The notes below the pieces were generated by a model. That model saw only the letters and a list, made by a program, of their open reading frames with translations, was not told the DNA's origin and did no database searches. Shown here in pieces: positions 16,223 to 25,216 of a stretch of 64,000 nt of DNA. Origin of the DNA: Lederbergia panacisoli (lineage in GTDB: Bacteria; Bacillota; Bacilli; Bacillales; Bacillaceae_C); the NCBI RefSeq assembly GCF_024626525.1, contig NZ_JANJGU010000009.1, positions 1 to 64,000 of the forward strand, given 5' to 3'. Within the stretch, counting starts at the first letter, position 1. Each line of letters begins with the position of its first letter. The translations under genes and the position numbers were made by a program.

Positions 16223-17137
16223 ATGACAGCATGGGATTTGGACAAGTTTAAAGGTGTTTTTGTAGCGATGTACTCTGCTTATGACGAGGCGGGAGAGGTA
16301 AGCCCGGAAAGAGTAAAGAAGCTTGCTAGATATTATGTGAACTCCGGAGTAAAAGGATTATATGTCGGTGGGAGCTCTGGTGAAGGGATTCTCCAAACCG
16401 CTGATGAAAGAAAAGCAGTTTTGAAAGCGGTTATGGAAGAAGTTGGACAAGAACTAACAATCATTGTTCACGTTGCGGCCAACTCAACAAAAGAAAGCAA
16501 GGAATTAGCTATTCATGCAGAAGCTCTAGGCGCTCATGCCATATCAGCAGTACCTGCAATTTATTATCGCCTGTCTGAGAAAGCGGTTGAAAGACATTGG
16601 CAAGAAATGATTGATAGTTCATCACTTCCTTTCATTATCTATAATATTCCTCAAACAACAGGCTTTAACTTGACGCAAAGCTTATTTAAGAAAATGGCAG
16701 CACAAGATAAGGTTATTGGAGTTAAAATGTCTGGCGAGAGTGTGTTTGAACTTCAGCAATTTAAAGCAAATAGTGGAAAAGAATTTCTAGTATTTAACGG
16801 TCCTGATGAGCAATTTTTGGGTGGACGAATTATGGGCGCAGACGGAGGAATTGGCGGTACGTACGGTGTGATGCCTGAATTGTTCTGCCAACTAGACACT
16901 TTTTTCAAACAAGGTCAAATTGAAAAAGCTCAAGATCTACAAAATAAAATTAACACTATTATTACAAAACTATTAAGCTATCCTTCCTTATACGGTGCGA
17001 CAAAAGCAATCTTAAGTTTAAGAGGCATTGAAACGGGTTCACCTCGTTTACCTTTATTGCCGGTAGAAGAAAATGATTGGGAATCATTGCGAGAACTTAA
17101 TCAAGAGATTGAGAGCTTAATAAAGATTTACGCATAA
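16223..17137 (+). CDS. nanA: N-acetylneuraminate lyase
   Basis: 304 residues, DHDPS/NAL (beta/alpha)8 fold. Carboxylate-binding GGSSGE at about 49-54, catalytic Tyr 140 (FIIYNIP) and Schiff-base Lys 168 (GVKMS) correspond to the E. coli NanA residues. It splits N-acetylneuraminate into N-acetylmannosamine and pyruvate in the cytoplasm. Adjacent nanE and kinase genes complete the pathway, which makes the lyase call firm. I chose ATG 16223, preceded by GAAAGAAG, over ATG 16193, which has no ribosome site. First gene of the operon, under the GntR-type operators. Confidence 0.92.
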   Translation: MTAWDLDKFKGVFVAMYSAYDEAGEVSPERVKKLARYYVNSGVKGLYVGGSSGEGILQTADERKAVLKAVMEEVGQELTIIVHVAANSTKESKELAIHAEALGAHAISAVPAIYYRLSEKAVERHWQEMIDSSSLPFIIYNIPQTTGFNLTQSLFKKMAAQDKVIGVKMSGESVFELQQFKANSGKEFLVFNGPDEQFLGGRIMGADGGIGGTYGVMPELFCQLDTFFKQGQIEKAQDLQNKINTIITKLLSYPSLYGATKAILSLRGIETGSPRLPLLPVEENDWESLRELNQEIESLIKIYA

Positions 17138-17168
17138 TTAAGCATTTTGATGTAAAGGAGGAGAAAAA

Positions 17169-18125
17169 ATGGAAGCGAAAGCGAACATCGCAGATAAAAC
17201 AGTAGAGATTAAAAACCCAAAAAACTCTACTTGGGAACAAGTGAAGAAAATGAAATTGCTTTATGTCATGCTGCTGTTCCCAGCAATCATGTTATTTATA
17301 TTCAATTATCTCCCCATGTATGGGGTCATTATAGCATTTAAGAATTTTTCACCAGGACTCGGGATTTGGGATAGCCCATGGAATGATTTGGAACACTTTA
17401 AAAGATTATTTACAGACTTTATGTTTTTGAGAGCGTTAAAAAATACGTTAATTATTAGTATTTTGAAAATCGCTATAGCATTTCCGGCACCTATTATTTT
17501 TGCCCTTTTGCTCAATGAGATCCGTAATCAAAAATTCTTAAAAGTAACCCAATCGATTTCCTACTTACCACACTTTATGTCTTGGGTAATTTTGTCAGCG
17601 ATGATTATTGAAGTATTTTCACCGCAAAGAGGGATCATAAACTTTATCATCACATCGTTCGGTGGAGATCCTGTAAACTTCTTGGCTAGTAAAGTATTCT
17701 TTATTCCGGTTCTTTTATTAACCGATATTTGGAAGGAAATTGGATATGGTGCCATCATTTATTTAGCAACGATTGCATCAATCGATCCGGCATTATATGA
17801 AGCTGCTGAAATGGATGGAGCAGGCAGATTTAAAAAGATGATTCATATTACACTTCCTTCGATTATGCCGATGGTTATTATTCTTTTTATCCTCAGGCTT
17901 GGAGGCATCTTGAATGCCGGGTTTGACCAAATCTTGAACTTGTATAATCCTCTTGTTTACGAAGTTGCGGATATTATCGATACGTATGTTTATCGAAGTG
18001 GTTTGGAACAATTCCAGTTCGATTATGCAACCGCAGTTGGATTATTTAAAAACGTGATCGGCATCATCTTTATTCTAGGTGCCAATGCCATTATTCGTCG
18101 AAAAAGTGAACATGGAATTTGGTAG
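17169..18125 (+). CDS. Carbohydrate ABC transporter permease, LplB type
   Basis: 318 residues, six membrane segments, binding-protein-dependent permease with EAA loop EAAEMDGAGRFKKMIHITLP. It belongs to the LplB/YteP-like group used for complex oligosaccharides. The start has a textbook AAGGAGG. With the next permease and the 568-residue lipoprotein it forms the importer of the sialic acid operon. No ATPase gene is present, so a shared MsmX-type ATPase elsewhere is expected. Confidence 0.88.
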   Translation: MEAKANIADKTVEIKNPKNSTWEQVKKMKLLYVMLLFPAIMLFIFNYLPMYGVIIAFKNFSPGLGIWDSPWNDLEHFKRLFTDFMFLRALKNTLIISILKIAIAFPAPIIFALLLNEIRNQKFLKVTQSISYLPHFMSWVILSAMIIEVFSPQRGIINFIITSFGGDPVNFLASKVFFIPVLLLTDIWKEIGYGAIIYLATIASIDPALYEAAEMDGAGRFKKMIHITLPSIMPMVIILFILRLGGILNAGFDQILNLYNPLVYEVADIIDTYVYRSGLEQFQFDYATAVGLFKNVIGIIFILGANAIIRRKSEHGIW

Positions 18126-18141
18126 AAAGGGGATCATTTAA

Positions 18142-19023
18142 GTGAAGAAAAAATTCTCTATATTTGAATTTTGTTTGATCATTGGATTTATATTCTTTTC
18201 AATCTTAGTCTTATATCCTTTTTGGCAAACAATCGTCATCTCCTTTTCAGATCCTAAACAAATTTCAGGATTAGGAATGAATTTGTGGCCAAAAGATTGG
18301 ATTACTGATGCTTATCAATATGTATTTACTTACGGAAATACGATGAAGGCATATGCCAATACCGTTTTCCGTACAGTATCAGGGACATTTTTAATCGTAG
18401 CTTTCACAATGTTAGCGGCATATCCGTTATCAAAAAAAGACTTGCCATTCCGAAATACGATCACCATCTTCTTTTTGATCGCTATGTTTTTCTCGGGTGG
18501 AATTATTCCTGATTATTTATTAGTTAAAAACTTGGGTTTGATTGATACAAGATGGGCTTTAATTTTGCCAACAGCTGTAAACGTTTTTTACATCATTATC
18601 ATGAGAAACTACTTCATGACCATCGATAAAGGAATTGAAGAGTCAGCCATGATGGATGGGGCAGGATATTTCACTATTTTAACAAAAATTATTCTGCCGT
18701 TATCAAAACCAGTAATCGCAACGATTTCACTATGGGCAGCTGTTTTCCATTGGAATGAATGGTTCCACGCTCTTGTGTATATACAAGACGATGCCAAAAG
18801 TGTATTACAAATCGTTGTTCGAAAAATGTTGACCGCGATGGATGCATCACAATCAGAAAACGCAGCGGCCATTGGTGCAGGCGGGGGTTCATCCCAAAAC
18901 TTGCTGCTAGCTAATGTGCGTGCTGCGACAGTTATCATATCAATCGGTCCGATTGTTCTTGTATATCCATTCGTTCAAAAATATTTTATAAAAGGGATTA
19001 TGATTGGTTCGCTTAAGGGGTAA
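18142..19023 (+). CDS. Carbohydrate ABC transporter permease, YtcP/LplC type
   Basis: 293 residues, six membrane segments, EAA motif around EESAMMDGAGYFTILTKIILPLSKP, and the characteristic C-terminus (YPFVQKYFIKGIMIGSLKG). GTG start after AAAGGGGATC. Partner of the upstream permease in a heterodimeric channel. Confidence 0.88.
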   Translation: MKKKFSIFEFCLIIGFIFFSILVLYPFWQTIVISFSDPKQISGLGMNLWPKDWITDAYQYVFTYGNTMKAYANTVFRTVSGTFLIVAFTMLAAYPLSKKDLPFRNTITIFFLIAMFFSGGIIPDYLLVKNLGLIDTRWALILPTAVNVFYIIIMRNYFMTIDKGIEESAMMDGAGYFTILTKIILPLSKPVIATISLWAAVFHWNEWFHALVYIQDDAKSVLQIVVRKMLTAMDASQSENAAAIGAGGGSSQNLLLANVRAATVIISIGPIVLVYPFVQKYFIKGIMIGSLKG

Positions 19024-19048
19024 CCGATCAAAAAAAGGAGGAAAAAGA

Positions 19049-20755
19049 ATGAAAAAGATGAAGAAAGCATTGATAGCAGGTTTCTTGGGAACAGCTCTAA
19101 TCGTTTCTGGATGTGGTTCGAAAGCCGGCAATGACAAGGCGGCTGAAAAAGTTGATGTCTCGCAATTGCCTGAAGTTGGAGATTTCTCAAAAGAACAAAC
19201 ATTAAAACTTTCTGGATCGTTTACGAGAGGGAAAGCAGAAGATGGCAGCTATGTTCAAAAACGTTTAGAAGAGCAATTTAACGTTAAAATCGTTAACACG
19301 AAAGTAGATACTTGGGATGCGGAACAAACAAACTTAATGGTTGCTTCCGGAGACTTACCTGATACTTTTTCATTCACTGCAGGTGGTCAAACCCCTCAAG
19401 AAATGTTTGATTCAGGTTTAACAAGAACCATCCCTAAAGAAATGTTAGAAAAATATGCACCACGTTATATGAAAATGTTAGAAGAAAATCAACCTGGTCC
19501 TATCATGAACTTGAAAAAGGACACAGATAATGAATATTTACAATTAATTGCACAATATGCACACGTAGATGGAATGGCTTGGGGCCCAACATTACGTTTA
19601 GATTGGCTTGAAAATTTAGGCTATGAAGTACCTGCCGATGCAAAACCAGTAGGTCCAAGCGGTGGTCGTGAGAAAATCTACTTTACTGAACATGGTTATA
19701 CTTTAGAAGAGTTAGAGAAAATTTTAAAAGACTTCACATTCAAAGATCCAGATGGAAACGGTAAAAATGACACATATGGTATTTTACCTGCTAACAACAA
19801 CCTTAACTGGGCAGCAACACTACTAGGAGCTTTCCAATTAGGTAACGGCTACAACTTTATTGAAAACGATAAATTAGTTCGTATGGAAGTATCTGAGAAC
19901 TATAAAGACTTCTTAAAAGTTATGGCAAGATGGTACAAAGAAGGTATTGTTGATCCTGAATTTACAACATTAGATGAAAAAATGACTTGGGAAAAATACA
20001 AAACAGGTAAAATTGGTTATTTTATTGCACAGCCTGCTTACCTTGCAATGGATGACTGGACACGAGGACGTGCTCCACAAAATATCGTAGAAAGTGAAAA
20101 TTCTACAGCAAAAGTTCTAGCTACTGCACCTGAAATTGGTCCAGATGGTCAACAAGGGATTGCAGCGTATTTACCGGTCGTTAACTTGGCAGACAGCTTT
20201 TATATTTCTAAAAAAGTAACGGACGAGCAATTAGCACGTATTCTTCAAATCTTTGATTACATTAACTTTGACAATGAAGCAAGATGGACATTGTACGGAG
20301 AAATTGGTGAGCATTCTGATTGGGAAGGAGAACCTAATAAGTCAGCGATTAAAGTTCGTCCTGAATTCTCATTAGAAGAAGGCGAAACTGGATTCTGGGC
20401 TTACAACTTCCGTACGTATGATAAAGAAAGAATGCAATGGTTTACTTCCGAATACACATTAAAATTAAAAGATGAATGGTATGCTCGTGAAGATGTTAAA
20501 GAAAAAATGTTAATTCGTCCTTACAAATGGGATCTTTTAAATCAAACAAACTTAAGAGAAATTGACAAGCGTTATGGTGGACAACTTAAAACAATTGTAG
20601 ATGAATTCAGAATGAAAGCGATTGTTGGTGAAGTGGATGTCGACAAAGAATGGGATAAATATGTTGACAGCTGGATGAAAAATGGCGGTAAGGAAATGAT
20701 TGAAGAATTAGATAAAGCACCATTAGTTTCCGACCTTTTACAAGGTAAACAATAA
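19049..20755 (+). CDS. Extracellular oligosaccharide-binding lipoprotein (LplA type)
   Basis: 568 residues: signal peptide ending at a lipobox (VSGC), then a large solute-binding protein of the family 1 / LplA class, which is bigger than simple sugar binders and typical for oligosaccharide ligands. AAGGAGG precedes the ATG; an in-frame start 45 nt upstream is unnecessary. It is expected to capture sialylated oligosaccharides or sialic acid for the two permeases just upstream. Substrate is inferred only from the operon. A terminator follows. Confidence 0.87.
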   Translation: MKKMKKALIAGFLGTALIVSGCGSKAGNDKAAEKVDVSQLPEVGDFSKEQTLKLSGSFTRGKAEDGSYVQKRLEEQFNVKIVNTKVDTWDAEQTNLMVASGDLPDTFSFTAGGQTPQEMFDSGLTRTIPKEMLEKYAPRYMKMLEENQPGPIMNLKKDTDNEYLQLIAQYAHVDGMAWGPTLRLDWLENLGYEVPADAKPVGPSGGREKIYFTEHGYTLEELEKILKDFTFKDPDGNGKNDTYGILPANNNLNWAATLLGAFQLGNGYNFIENDKLVRMEVSENYKDFLKVMARWYKEGIVDPEFTTLDEKMTWEKYKTGKIGYFIAQPAYLAMDDWTRGRAPQNIVESENSTAKVLATAPEIGPDGQQGIAAYLPVVNLADSFYISKKVTDEQLARILQIFDYINFDNEARWTLYGEIGEHSDWEGEPNKSAIKVRPEFSLEEGETGFWAYNFRTYDKERMQWFTSEYTLKLKDEWYAREDVKEKMLIRPYKWDLLNQTNLREIDKRYGGQLKTIVDEFRMKAIVGEVDVDKEWDKYVDSWMKNGGKEMIEELDKAPLVSDLLQGKQ

Positions 20756-20765
20756 TAAAAAGGTC

Positions 20766-20800
20766 GTCCCGCAGTGCTAGACACTAGCGGGACCCTTTAT
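20766..20800 (+). terminator. Hairpin after the binding lipoprotein
   Basis: GTCCCGC/GCGGGAC stem with inner AGTG/CACT pairing, then CCCTTTAT. Probably partial termination or 3' protection inside the operon. Confidence 0.65.
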
Positions 20801-20848
20801 TAGTTGGGCTAGCGGCGCCAAATTATTAAGGATAGGGAGATTTGCGAC

Positions 20849-22189
20849 ATGCCAAATATTCAAGCGGAAGCGATTTTTTATCCAGATTTTGCTGGGTCAA
20901 AAGCGTATCGAATTCCATCAATGATCACGACAACGAAAGGAACAGTTATTGCAGGAATTGATGCGAGAATAGTGGATCAAACGGATAATCCAAACAAAAT
21001 TGATGTGACGATCAGACGAAGCGAAGATAATGGCAAGACATGGGGGCCTGTTCAAAAGCTAGTTGCCTATGCAGGAGAAGGGTTAGATGGTGCAGCAGCT
21101 ATTGATACCTCAATATTGCAAGATGAAAAAACTGGAACTATTTTTATGTTATTTATGCATACTCCAGGCGGAATTGGACTATGGGCGAGTGAAGCAGGAA
21201 TGGGCTTTGATTCTGAAGGGCGTAGAAAATTATATGATAAAGAAGGTAATGTTTATTTCCTAGCAGAAGACGGGAAAGTTTTAAATTCTGTTCAAAGTGA
21301 AACAGACTATACTGTGGACGAAAAAGGATTTGTTTTTCAAGACGGCGAAGCTAGAGGGAATATTTATTTTAAAAAAGGCGTAGATCCAAATGAAAGTTTG
21401 CTTGAAGCGAGAACCTCCTTTTTACAGGTCATCCAAAGTGATGATGACGGACTTACTTGGTCAAAGCCTAGAGAACTGAATCCGATGTTAAAGGAAGAAT
21501 GGATGCGATTTATCGGATCGGGTCCTGGATGCGGAATACAACTAAAGCATGGTGAGAAAGCAGGAAGACTCATTTTTCCAATTTATTTCTCTAATGAAAC
21601 AGGGCATTTATCTTGTGCTTGTATTTATAGTGATGACCACGGTGCTACTTGGAAACGTGGAGAATCTCCGAATGATGGAAGAGAATTGGATGGAGAAGTT
21701 TTAACTGCAAAAACTATTTCCGAGGAAAAACAATTCTTAACTGAATCCCAAGTGATTCAATTGCCTACGGGAGAATTGAAATACTATCTTCGTAATCATT
21801 ACGGTCTCCAAAGAACAGCTGTAACGACAAGTACAGATGGCGGGGAAACATGGGGAGATGTGACTTTCGACGAAGCACTTATCGATCCAATCTGTCAATC
21901 AAGCGTTGTTCTTTATCCGGATTTAGGCGATGGCAAGGTACGTGTCCTTTTCTCAAATCCTGCTGATGAAAAAACGAGGGTGAAAGGTACCGTTCGTTTA
22001 AGTGAGGATGGAGGAAAAACATGGCCTTTTAGCAAAGTTGTAGAAGACGGCTATTTTGGTTATTCATGTTTAACGGTCCTTAAAAATGGAGAGATCGGTA
22101 TTCTATATGAGCGTGTCGTTGATTATTCGGATTGGAATAATATGGACATTCAATTTGGCAGCTTTACACTTGATTGGTTAAAATCATAA
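20849..22189 (+). CDS. Cytoplasmic sialidase (GH33-type, BNR/Asp-box repeats)
   Basis: 446 residues, six-bladed beta-propeller sialidase. Seen: YRIP with the substrate Arg at residue 21, five Asp boxes of the SxDxGxTW form (SEDNGKTW, SDDDGLTW, SDDHGATW, STDGGETW, SEDGGKTW), the acidic LTESQV segment and the C-terminal YFGYSCLTVL..ILYERVV block that carries the nucleophilic Tyr. It removes terminal sialic acid from glycans. There is no signal peptide, lipobox or anchor, so it should act inside the cell on imported sialosides. Good ribosome site (GGGAG). It lies between the importer genes and nanE. Confidence 0.88.
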   Translation: MPNIQAEAIFYPDFAGSKAYRIPSMITTTKGTVIAGIDARIVDQTDNPNKIDVTIRRSEDNGKTWGPVQKLVAYAGEGLDGAAAIDTSILQDEKTGTIFMLFMHTPGGIGLWASEAGMGFDSEGRRKLYDKEGNVYFLAEDGKVLNSVQSETDYTVDEKGFVFQDGEARGNIYFKKGVDPNESLLEARTSFLQVIQSDDDGLTWSKPRELNPMLKEEWMRFIGSGPGCGIQLKHGEKAGRLIFPIYFSNETGHLSCACIYSDDHGATWKRGESPNDGRELDGEVLTAKTISEEKQFLTESQVIQLPTGELKYYLRNHYGLQRTAVTTSTDGGETWGDVTFDEALIDPICQSSVVLYPDLGDGKVRVLFSNPADEKTRVKGTVRLSEDGGKTWPFSKVVEDGYFGYSCLTVLKNGEIGILYERVVDYSDWNNMDIQFGSFTLDWLKS

Positions 22190-22200
22190 TAAAGGAAACT

Positions 22201-22238
22201 GGGACAGGTAAAACACGAATGATTTGCCTGTTCCTTTT
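22201..22238 (+). terminator. Hairpin between sialidase and nanE
   Basis: 12-bp stem GGGACAGGTAAA / TTTGCCTGTTCC (two G-T pairs) and four T: weak terminator or processing site inside the operon. Confidence 0.6.
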
Positions 22239-22261
22239 AACAATTGTAGGAGGATAAACGA

Positions 22262-22948
22262 ATGGACAAACAATCGTTTTTTAATGCAATACATAAGAAG
22301 TTAATCGTATCCTGCCAAGCACTTGAACATGAACCGCTCCACGGATCAGAAATCATGGCGAAAATGGCACAAGCAGCAAAGGAAGGCGGAGCAGTCGCCA
22401 TTAGAAGTAATTCCGCGCAAGATGTGGCGGCGATAAAGAAACAAACGGGACTGCCTGTAATTGGCTTGGTCAAACGCGACTATGAAGATAGTGAAGTATT
22501 TATTACAGCCACCCTGAAGGAAGTAAAGGAATTGCTTGAAGTAGAAGCGGATGTCATAGCACTCGATGCGACAATCCGTAAAAGACCGAACGGGGAAAAG
22601 TTAGAAGAGTTGATCCGCTATATTCATGAGCATAGCAATACGCTAGTCATGGCAGACATTGCAACAATACAAGATGCCGAATATGCGACTAGGTGTGGAG
22701 CGGACATGATTTCAACGACACTATCGGGGTACACTGCTGATAGTCCAAAGCTTGAAGGACCTGATTTTGAATTATTGGAAGAACTAAGTAAGACTTCCCC
22801 GATTCCTGTTATTGCCGAAGGTCGCATCAATACACCACGGGACGCAAAGAAAATGCTCGAATTAGGTGCATGGTCGATCGTTGTGGGAAGTGCGATTACA
22901 AGACCACAATTGATTACTAAATCATTTGCAGAAGGAATTGAAAAATGA
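22262..22948 (+). CDS. nanE: N-acetylmannosamine-6-phosphate 2-epimerase
   Basis: 228 residues, TIM barrel of the NanE family (VSCQALEHEPL at the start, GLVKRDY, ALDAT, MADIAT, STTLSGYT, IAEGRI, VVGSAITRP). It converts ManNAc-6-phosphate to GlcNAc-6-phosphate, feeding NagA/NagB. AGGAGG precedes the ATG. Its stop overlaps the start of the kinase gene (ATGA), so NanE and NanK are co-translated. Confidence 0.93.
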   Translation: MDKQSFFNAIHKKLIVSCQALEHEPLHGSEIMAKMAQAAKEGGAVAIRSNSAQDVAAIKKQTGLPVIGLVKRDYEDSEVFITATLKEVKELLEVEADVIALDATIRKRPNGEKLEELIRYIHEHSNTLVMADIATIQDAEYATRCGADMISTTLSGYTADSPKLEGPDFELLEELSKTSPIPVIAEGRINTPRDAKKMLELGAWSIVVGSAITRPQLITKSFAEGIEK

Positions 22949-23823
22949 AGCAATATGTAGCATTCGATATTGGCGGTACACAAATAAAATATGGCATCGT
23001 TGATGAAGATGGAAATATTATTTCACACGGATTAATGGATACGGAAGCGCACAAGGGCGGTCCATCTATCATTGATAAAGTGATTGCCAAAGGGAAAAGT
23101 TTGCTGCAGGATCACTCCGCCTGTGGGATTGCAATCAGTACAGCAGGCCAAGTCGATTTCAATACGGGAACAATCGTTGGAGCTGGTGACACAATTCCAA
23201 ACTATAAGGACGTGGAAATAAAACGCCTAGTCGAAGAGGCACTCGAGTTGCCTGTTGAAGTAAGAAACGATGTCGATTGCGCTGCATTGGGCGAACAATG
23301 GCTTGGTGGTCATGATGTAAATAATTTTATCGCACTTACAGTAGGTACTGGAATTGGCGGGGCGATTGTCATTGATGGAAATATGTATTCCGGTCACACG
23401 TTCAGCGCAGGTGAGTGGGGATATATGTTAATTGAGGGGGAGCAGTTTGAAAAAGTTGCTTCTGTCTCTGGTTTGGTCAATCTTGCTAGAAAATACAAAG
23501 AAGACCGCGAGTGGACTGGAAAAGAAATTTTTGCATTGTACGATGAAGGCGATGCCGATATTAAATTGGCGGTAGATACCTTCTTCAAGCACTTGGCGAT
23601 TGGGATCACAAACTTAATTTACATTTTTAATCCCGAAAAAGTGATTGTCGGCGGCGGTGTTACCGCACGTGGTGATACACTTTTAAAAGAAATCCAACAG
23701 GAAGTCCAAAAGTACGCACAACCTTCTATTTATAAAAATACTGAAATTGTCTTAGCGAAACTATCAAACCATGCTGGCATGGTCGGGGCGGTATATAACT
23801 TTTTAAAAAGAAGGCAAGCGTAA
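22945..23823 (+). CDS. nanK: ROK-family N-acetylmannosamine kinase
   Basis: 292 residues, ROK sugar kinase: phosphate motif DIGGTQIKYG, catalytic Asp in RNDVDCAALGE, adenosine motif LTVGTGIGGAI. The usual ROK zinc site (GH..CxCGxxGC) is missing: the region reads AGEWGYMLIEGEQFEKVASVSG, as in the zinc-less group of Firmicute ROK kinases. Placed directly after nanE in a nan operon, it most likely phosphorylates ManNAc. Translationally coupled to nanE. Confidence 0.85.
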   Translation: MKQYVAFDIGGTQIKYGIVDEDGNIISHGLMDTEAHKGGPSIIDKVIAKGKSLLQDHSACGIAISTAGQVDFNTGTIVGAGDTIPNYKDVEIKRLVEEALELPVEVRNDVDCAALGEQWLGGHDVNNFIALTVGTGIGGAIVIDGNMYSGHTFSAGEWGYMLIEGEQFEKVASVSGLVNLARKYKEDREWTGKEIFALYDEGDADIKLAVDTFFKHLAIGITNLIYIFNPEKVIVGGGVTARGDTLLKEIQQEVQKYAQPSIYKNTEIVLAKLSNHAGMVGAVYNFLKRRQA

Positions 23824-23851
23824 GCAAAATTGTTGACTTCGCTTATGTGTT

Positions 23852-23975
23852 GGCCAGTAACCCGTGATGACGGCCAGTAAATCCGAGAGGATGGCCAGTT
23901 AACTGGGGATGACGGCCAGTAAACCCGCAAGGACGGCCAGTAAATCCGCAAGGACGGTCAGTAAATCAAGGGATA
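23852..23975. repeat. Tandem array, six copies of a 21-bp unit (GGCCAGTAAAYCCGCAAGGAC)
   Basis: Units begin at 23852, 23872, 23893, 23914, 23935 and 23956 (20 then 21 bp spacing). The last two full copies differ at one base. It sits inside the operon between nanK and the oxidoreductase gene. Confidence 0.9.
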
Positions 23976-23977
23976 TC

Positions 23978-24000
23978 ATTTTTAGCATTGCTAAAAAGGT
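23978..24000 (+). other. Short hairpin between array and oxidoreductase gene
   Basis: TTTTTAGC and GCTAAAAA pair around ATT. No T-run follows on the plus strand, so its role is unclear. Confidence 0.35.
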
Positions 24001-24037
24001 AACAAGAGTTCAAATTCAGCTATAAAGGGGTGCAATT

Positions 24038-25216
24038 ATGACGCAATTGAGAATCGGGATTATCGGAATTGGACTTAGAAGTAATATCGTGAAGTATTGG
24101 CATCAACCAGAAGGAAATTCAGTAGTTGTTGGAGCTGCGGATATTTCAGTAAAAGCACTTGAACAATTTAAACAAGAGATCAATAAAGAAGGTTTCGTAA
24201 CGACGGATTATCGAGAGTTACTTACTAGAGAAGATATTGACGCAGTAGCTATTTTATCACCGGATTATTTACATGAGGAACATGCAATTGCGGCGCTCCG
24301 AGCAGGAAAACATGTCTATTGTGAAAAACCGCTTGCCATTACTCCAGAGGGATGTGATCGCATTCTTGAGGAATGGAAGCTTTCCGGAAAGCATTTAATG
24401 ATTGGCTTCAATATGCGTTATATGAGCATGTACCAAACGATGAAAGAAATCATTGATTCCGGAGTCATTGGCGATATTAAAGCAGTTTGGGTCAGACATT
24501 TCGTCGGACGTGGAGGGTACTATTATTACCATGATTGGCATGGCGCTTCTAAAAATACGACATCTTTACTTTTACAAAAAGCATCCCATGATTTCGATGT
24601 CATCCATTGGTTAACTGGGCAATATGCGAAAAAGGTATCGGCCTTTGGGAGCCTAGATTATTTTGGTGGGAACAAGCCAAATGATTTACACTGTCCAGAT
24701 TGCGAATTAAAGGATACATGTCCGGATGTAAGTTTAACCACATTAACACAATGTGCATTCCGTGAAGAAATTGATGTTGAAGATAATAATATGGTCATCA
24801 TGGAGCTTGAAGGCGGCATTAAGGCCTCTTATATGCAATGTCATTTTACCCCAGAATATTCTCGTAATTACACGTTCATCGGTACGAAAGGCCGTATTGA
24901 AAATGATGATATTAACGATAAGGTATACGTCAAAACGAGAAAATCAGGTACTTGGCATGAAATGAGCGATATTGTTTATGAAATGAAAAAAAGGCCTGGA
25001 ACCCACGATGGAGCAGATCCACGTATTTGTTCGGATTTTGTTAATCTAGTTTTATACAATAAAGAGCCTTTAACAACTCCATTTGCAGGCCGTATGAGTG
25101 TTGCGGTTGGTTGTGCAGCAACTGAATCCATTCGTTCAGGTGGGAAAGTGATTAAGATCGATCAAGGGGCACATCGTCCAATTGAGGAGGTTCAACATGC
25201 CAAAGTTAACGTATAA
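24038..25216 (+). CDS. Gfo/Idh/MocA-family oxidoreductase
   Basis: 392 residues. N-terminal Rossmann domain (GIIGIGLRSNI) with the family motif YCEKPLA, then the alpha/beta substrate domain with the SHDFDVIHWLTG block. A Cys cluster CPDCELKDTCPD at about residues 227-238 is inserted in the substrate domain and could bind a metal. In sialic-acid clusters such enzymes can convert 2,7-anhydro-sialic acid to sialic acid (NanX/NanOx type), while others oxidise glycosides. Sequence alone does not decide. AAAGGGG precedes the ATG, and the 3' end overlaps the beta-galactosidase gene. Confidence 0.8.
   Translation: MTQLRIGIIGIGLRSNIVKYWHQPEGNSVVVGAADISVKALEQFKQEINKEGFVTTDYRELLTREDIDAVAILSPDYLHEEHAIAALRAGKHVYCEKPLAITPEGCDRILEEWKLSGKHLMIGFNMRYMSMYQTMKEIIDSGVIGDIKAVWVRHFVGRGGYYYYHDWHGASKNTTSLLLQKASHDFDVIHWLTGQYAKKVSAFGSLDYFGGNKPNDLHCPDCELKDTCPDVSLTTLTQCAFREEIDVEDNNMVIMELEGGIKASYMQCHFTPEYSRNYTFIGTKGRIENDDINDKVYVKTRKSGTWHEMSDIVYEMKKRPGTHDGADPRICSDFVNLVLYNKEPLTTPFAGRMSVAVGCAATESIRSGGKVIKIDQGAHRPIEEVQHAKVNV

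Noticed and set aside
23730-23951. Minus-strand ORF with YWPSS repeats
   Set aside because: Translation of the 21-bp array and the antisense of nanK; no ribosome binding site.
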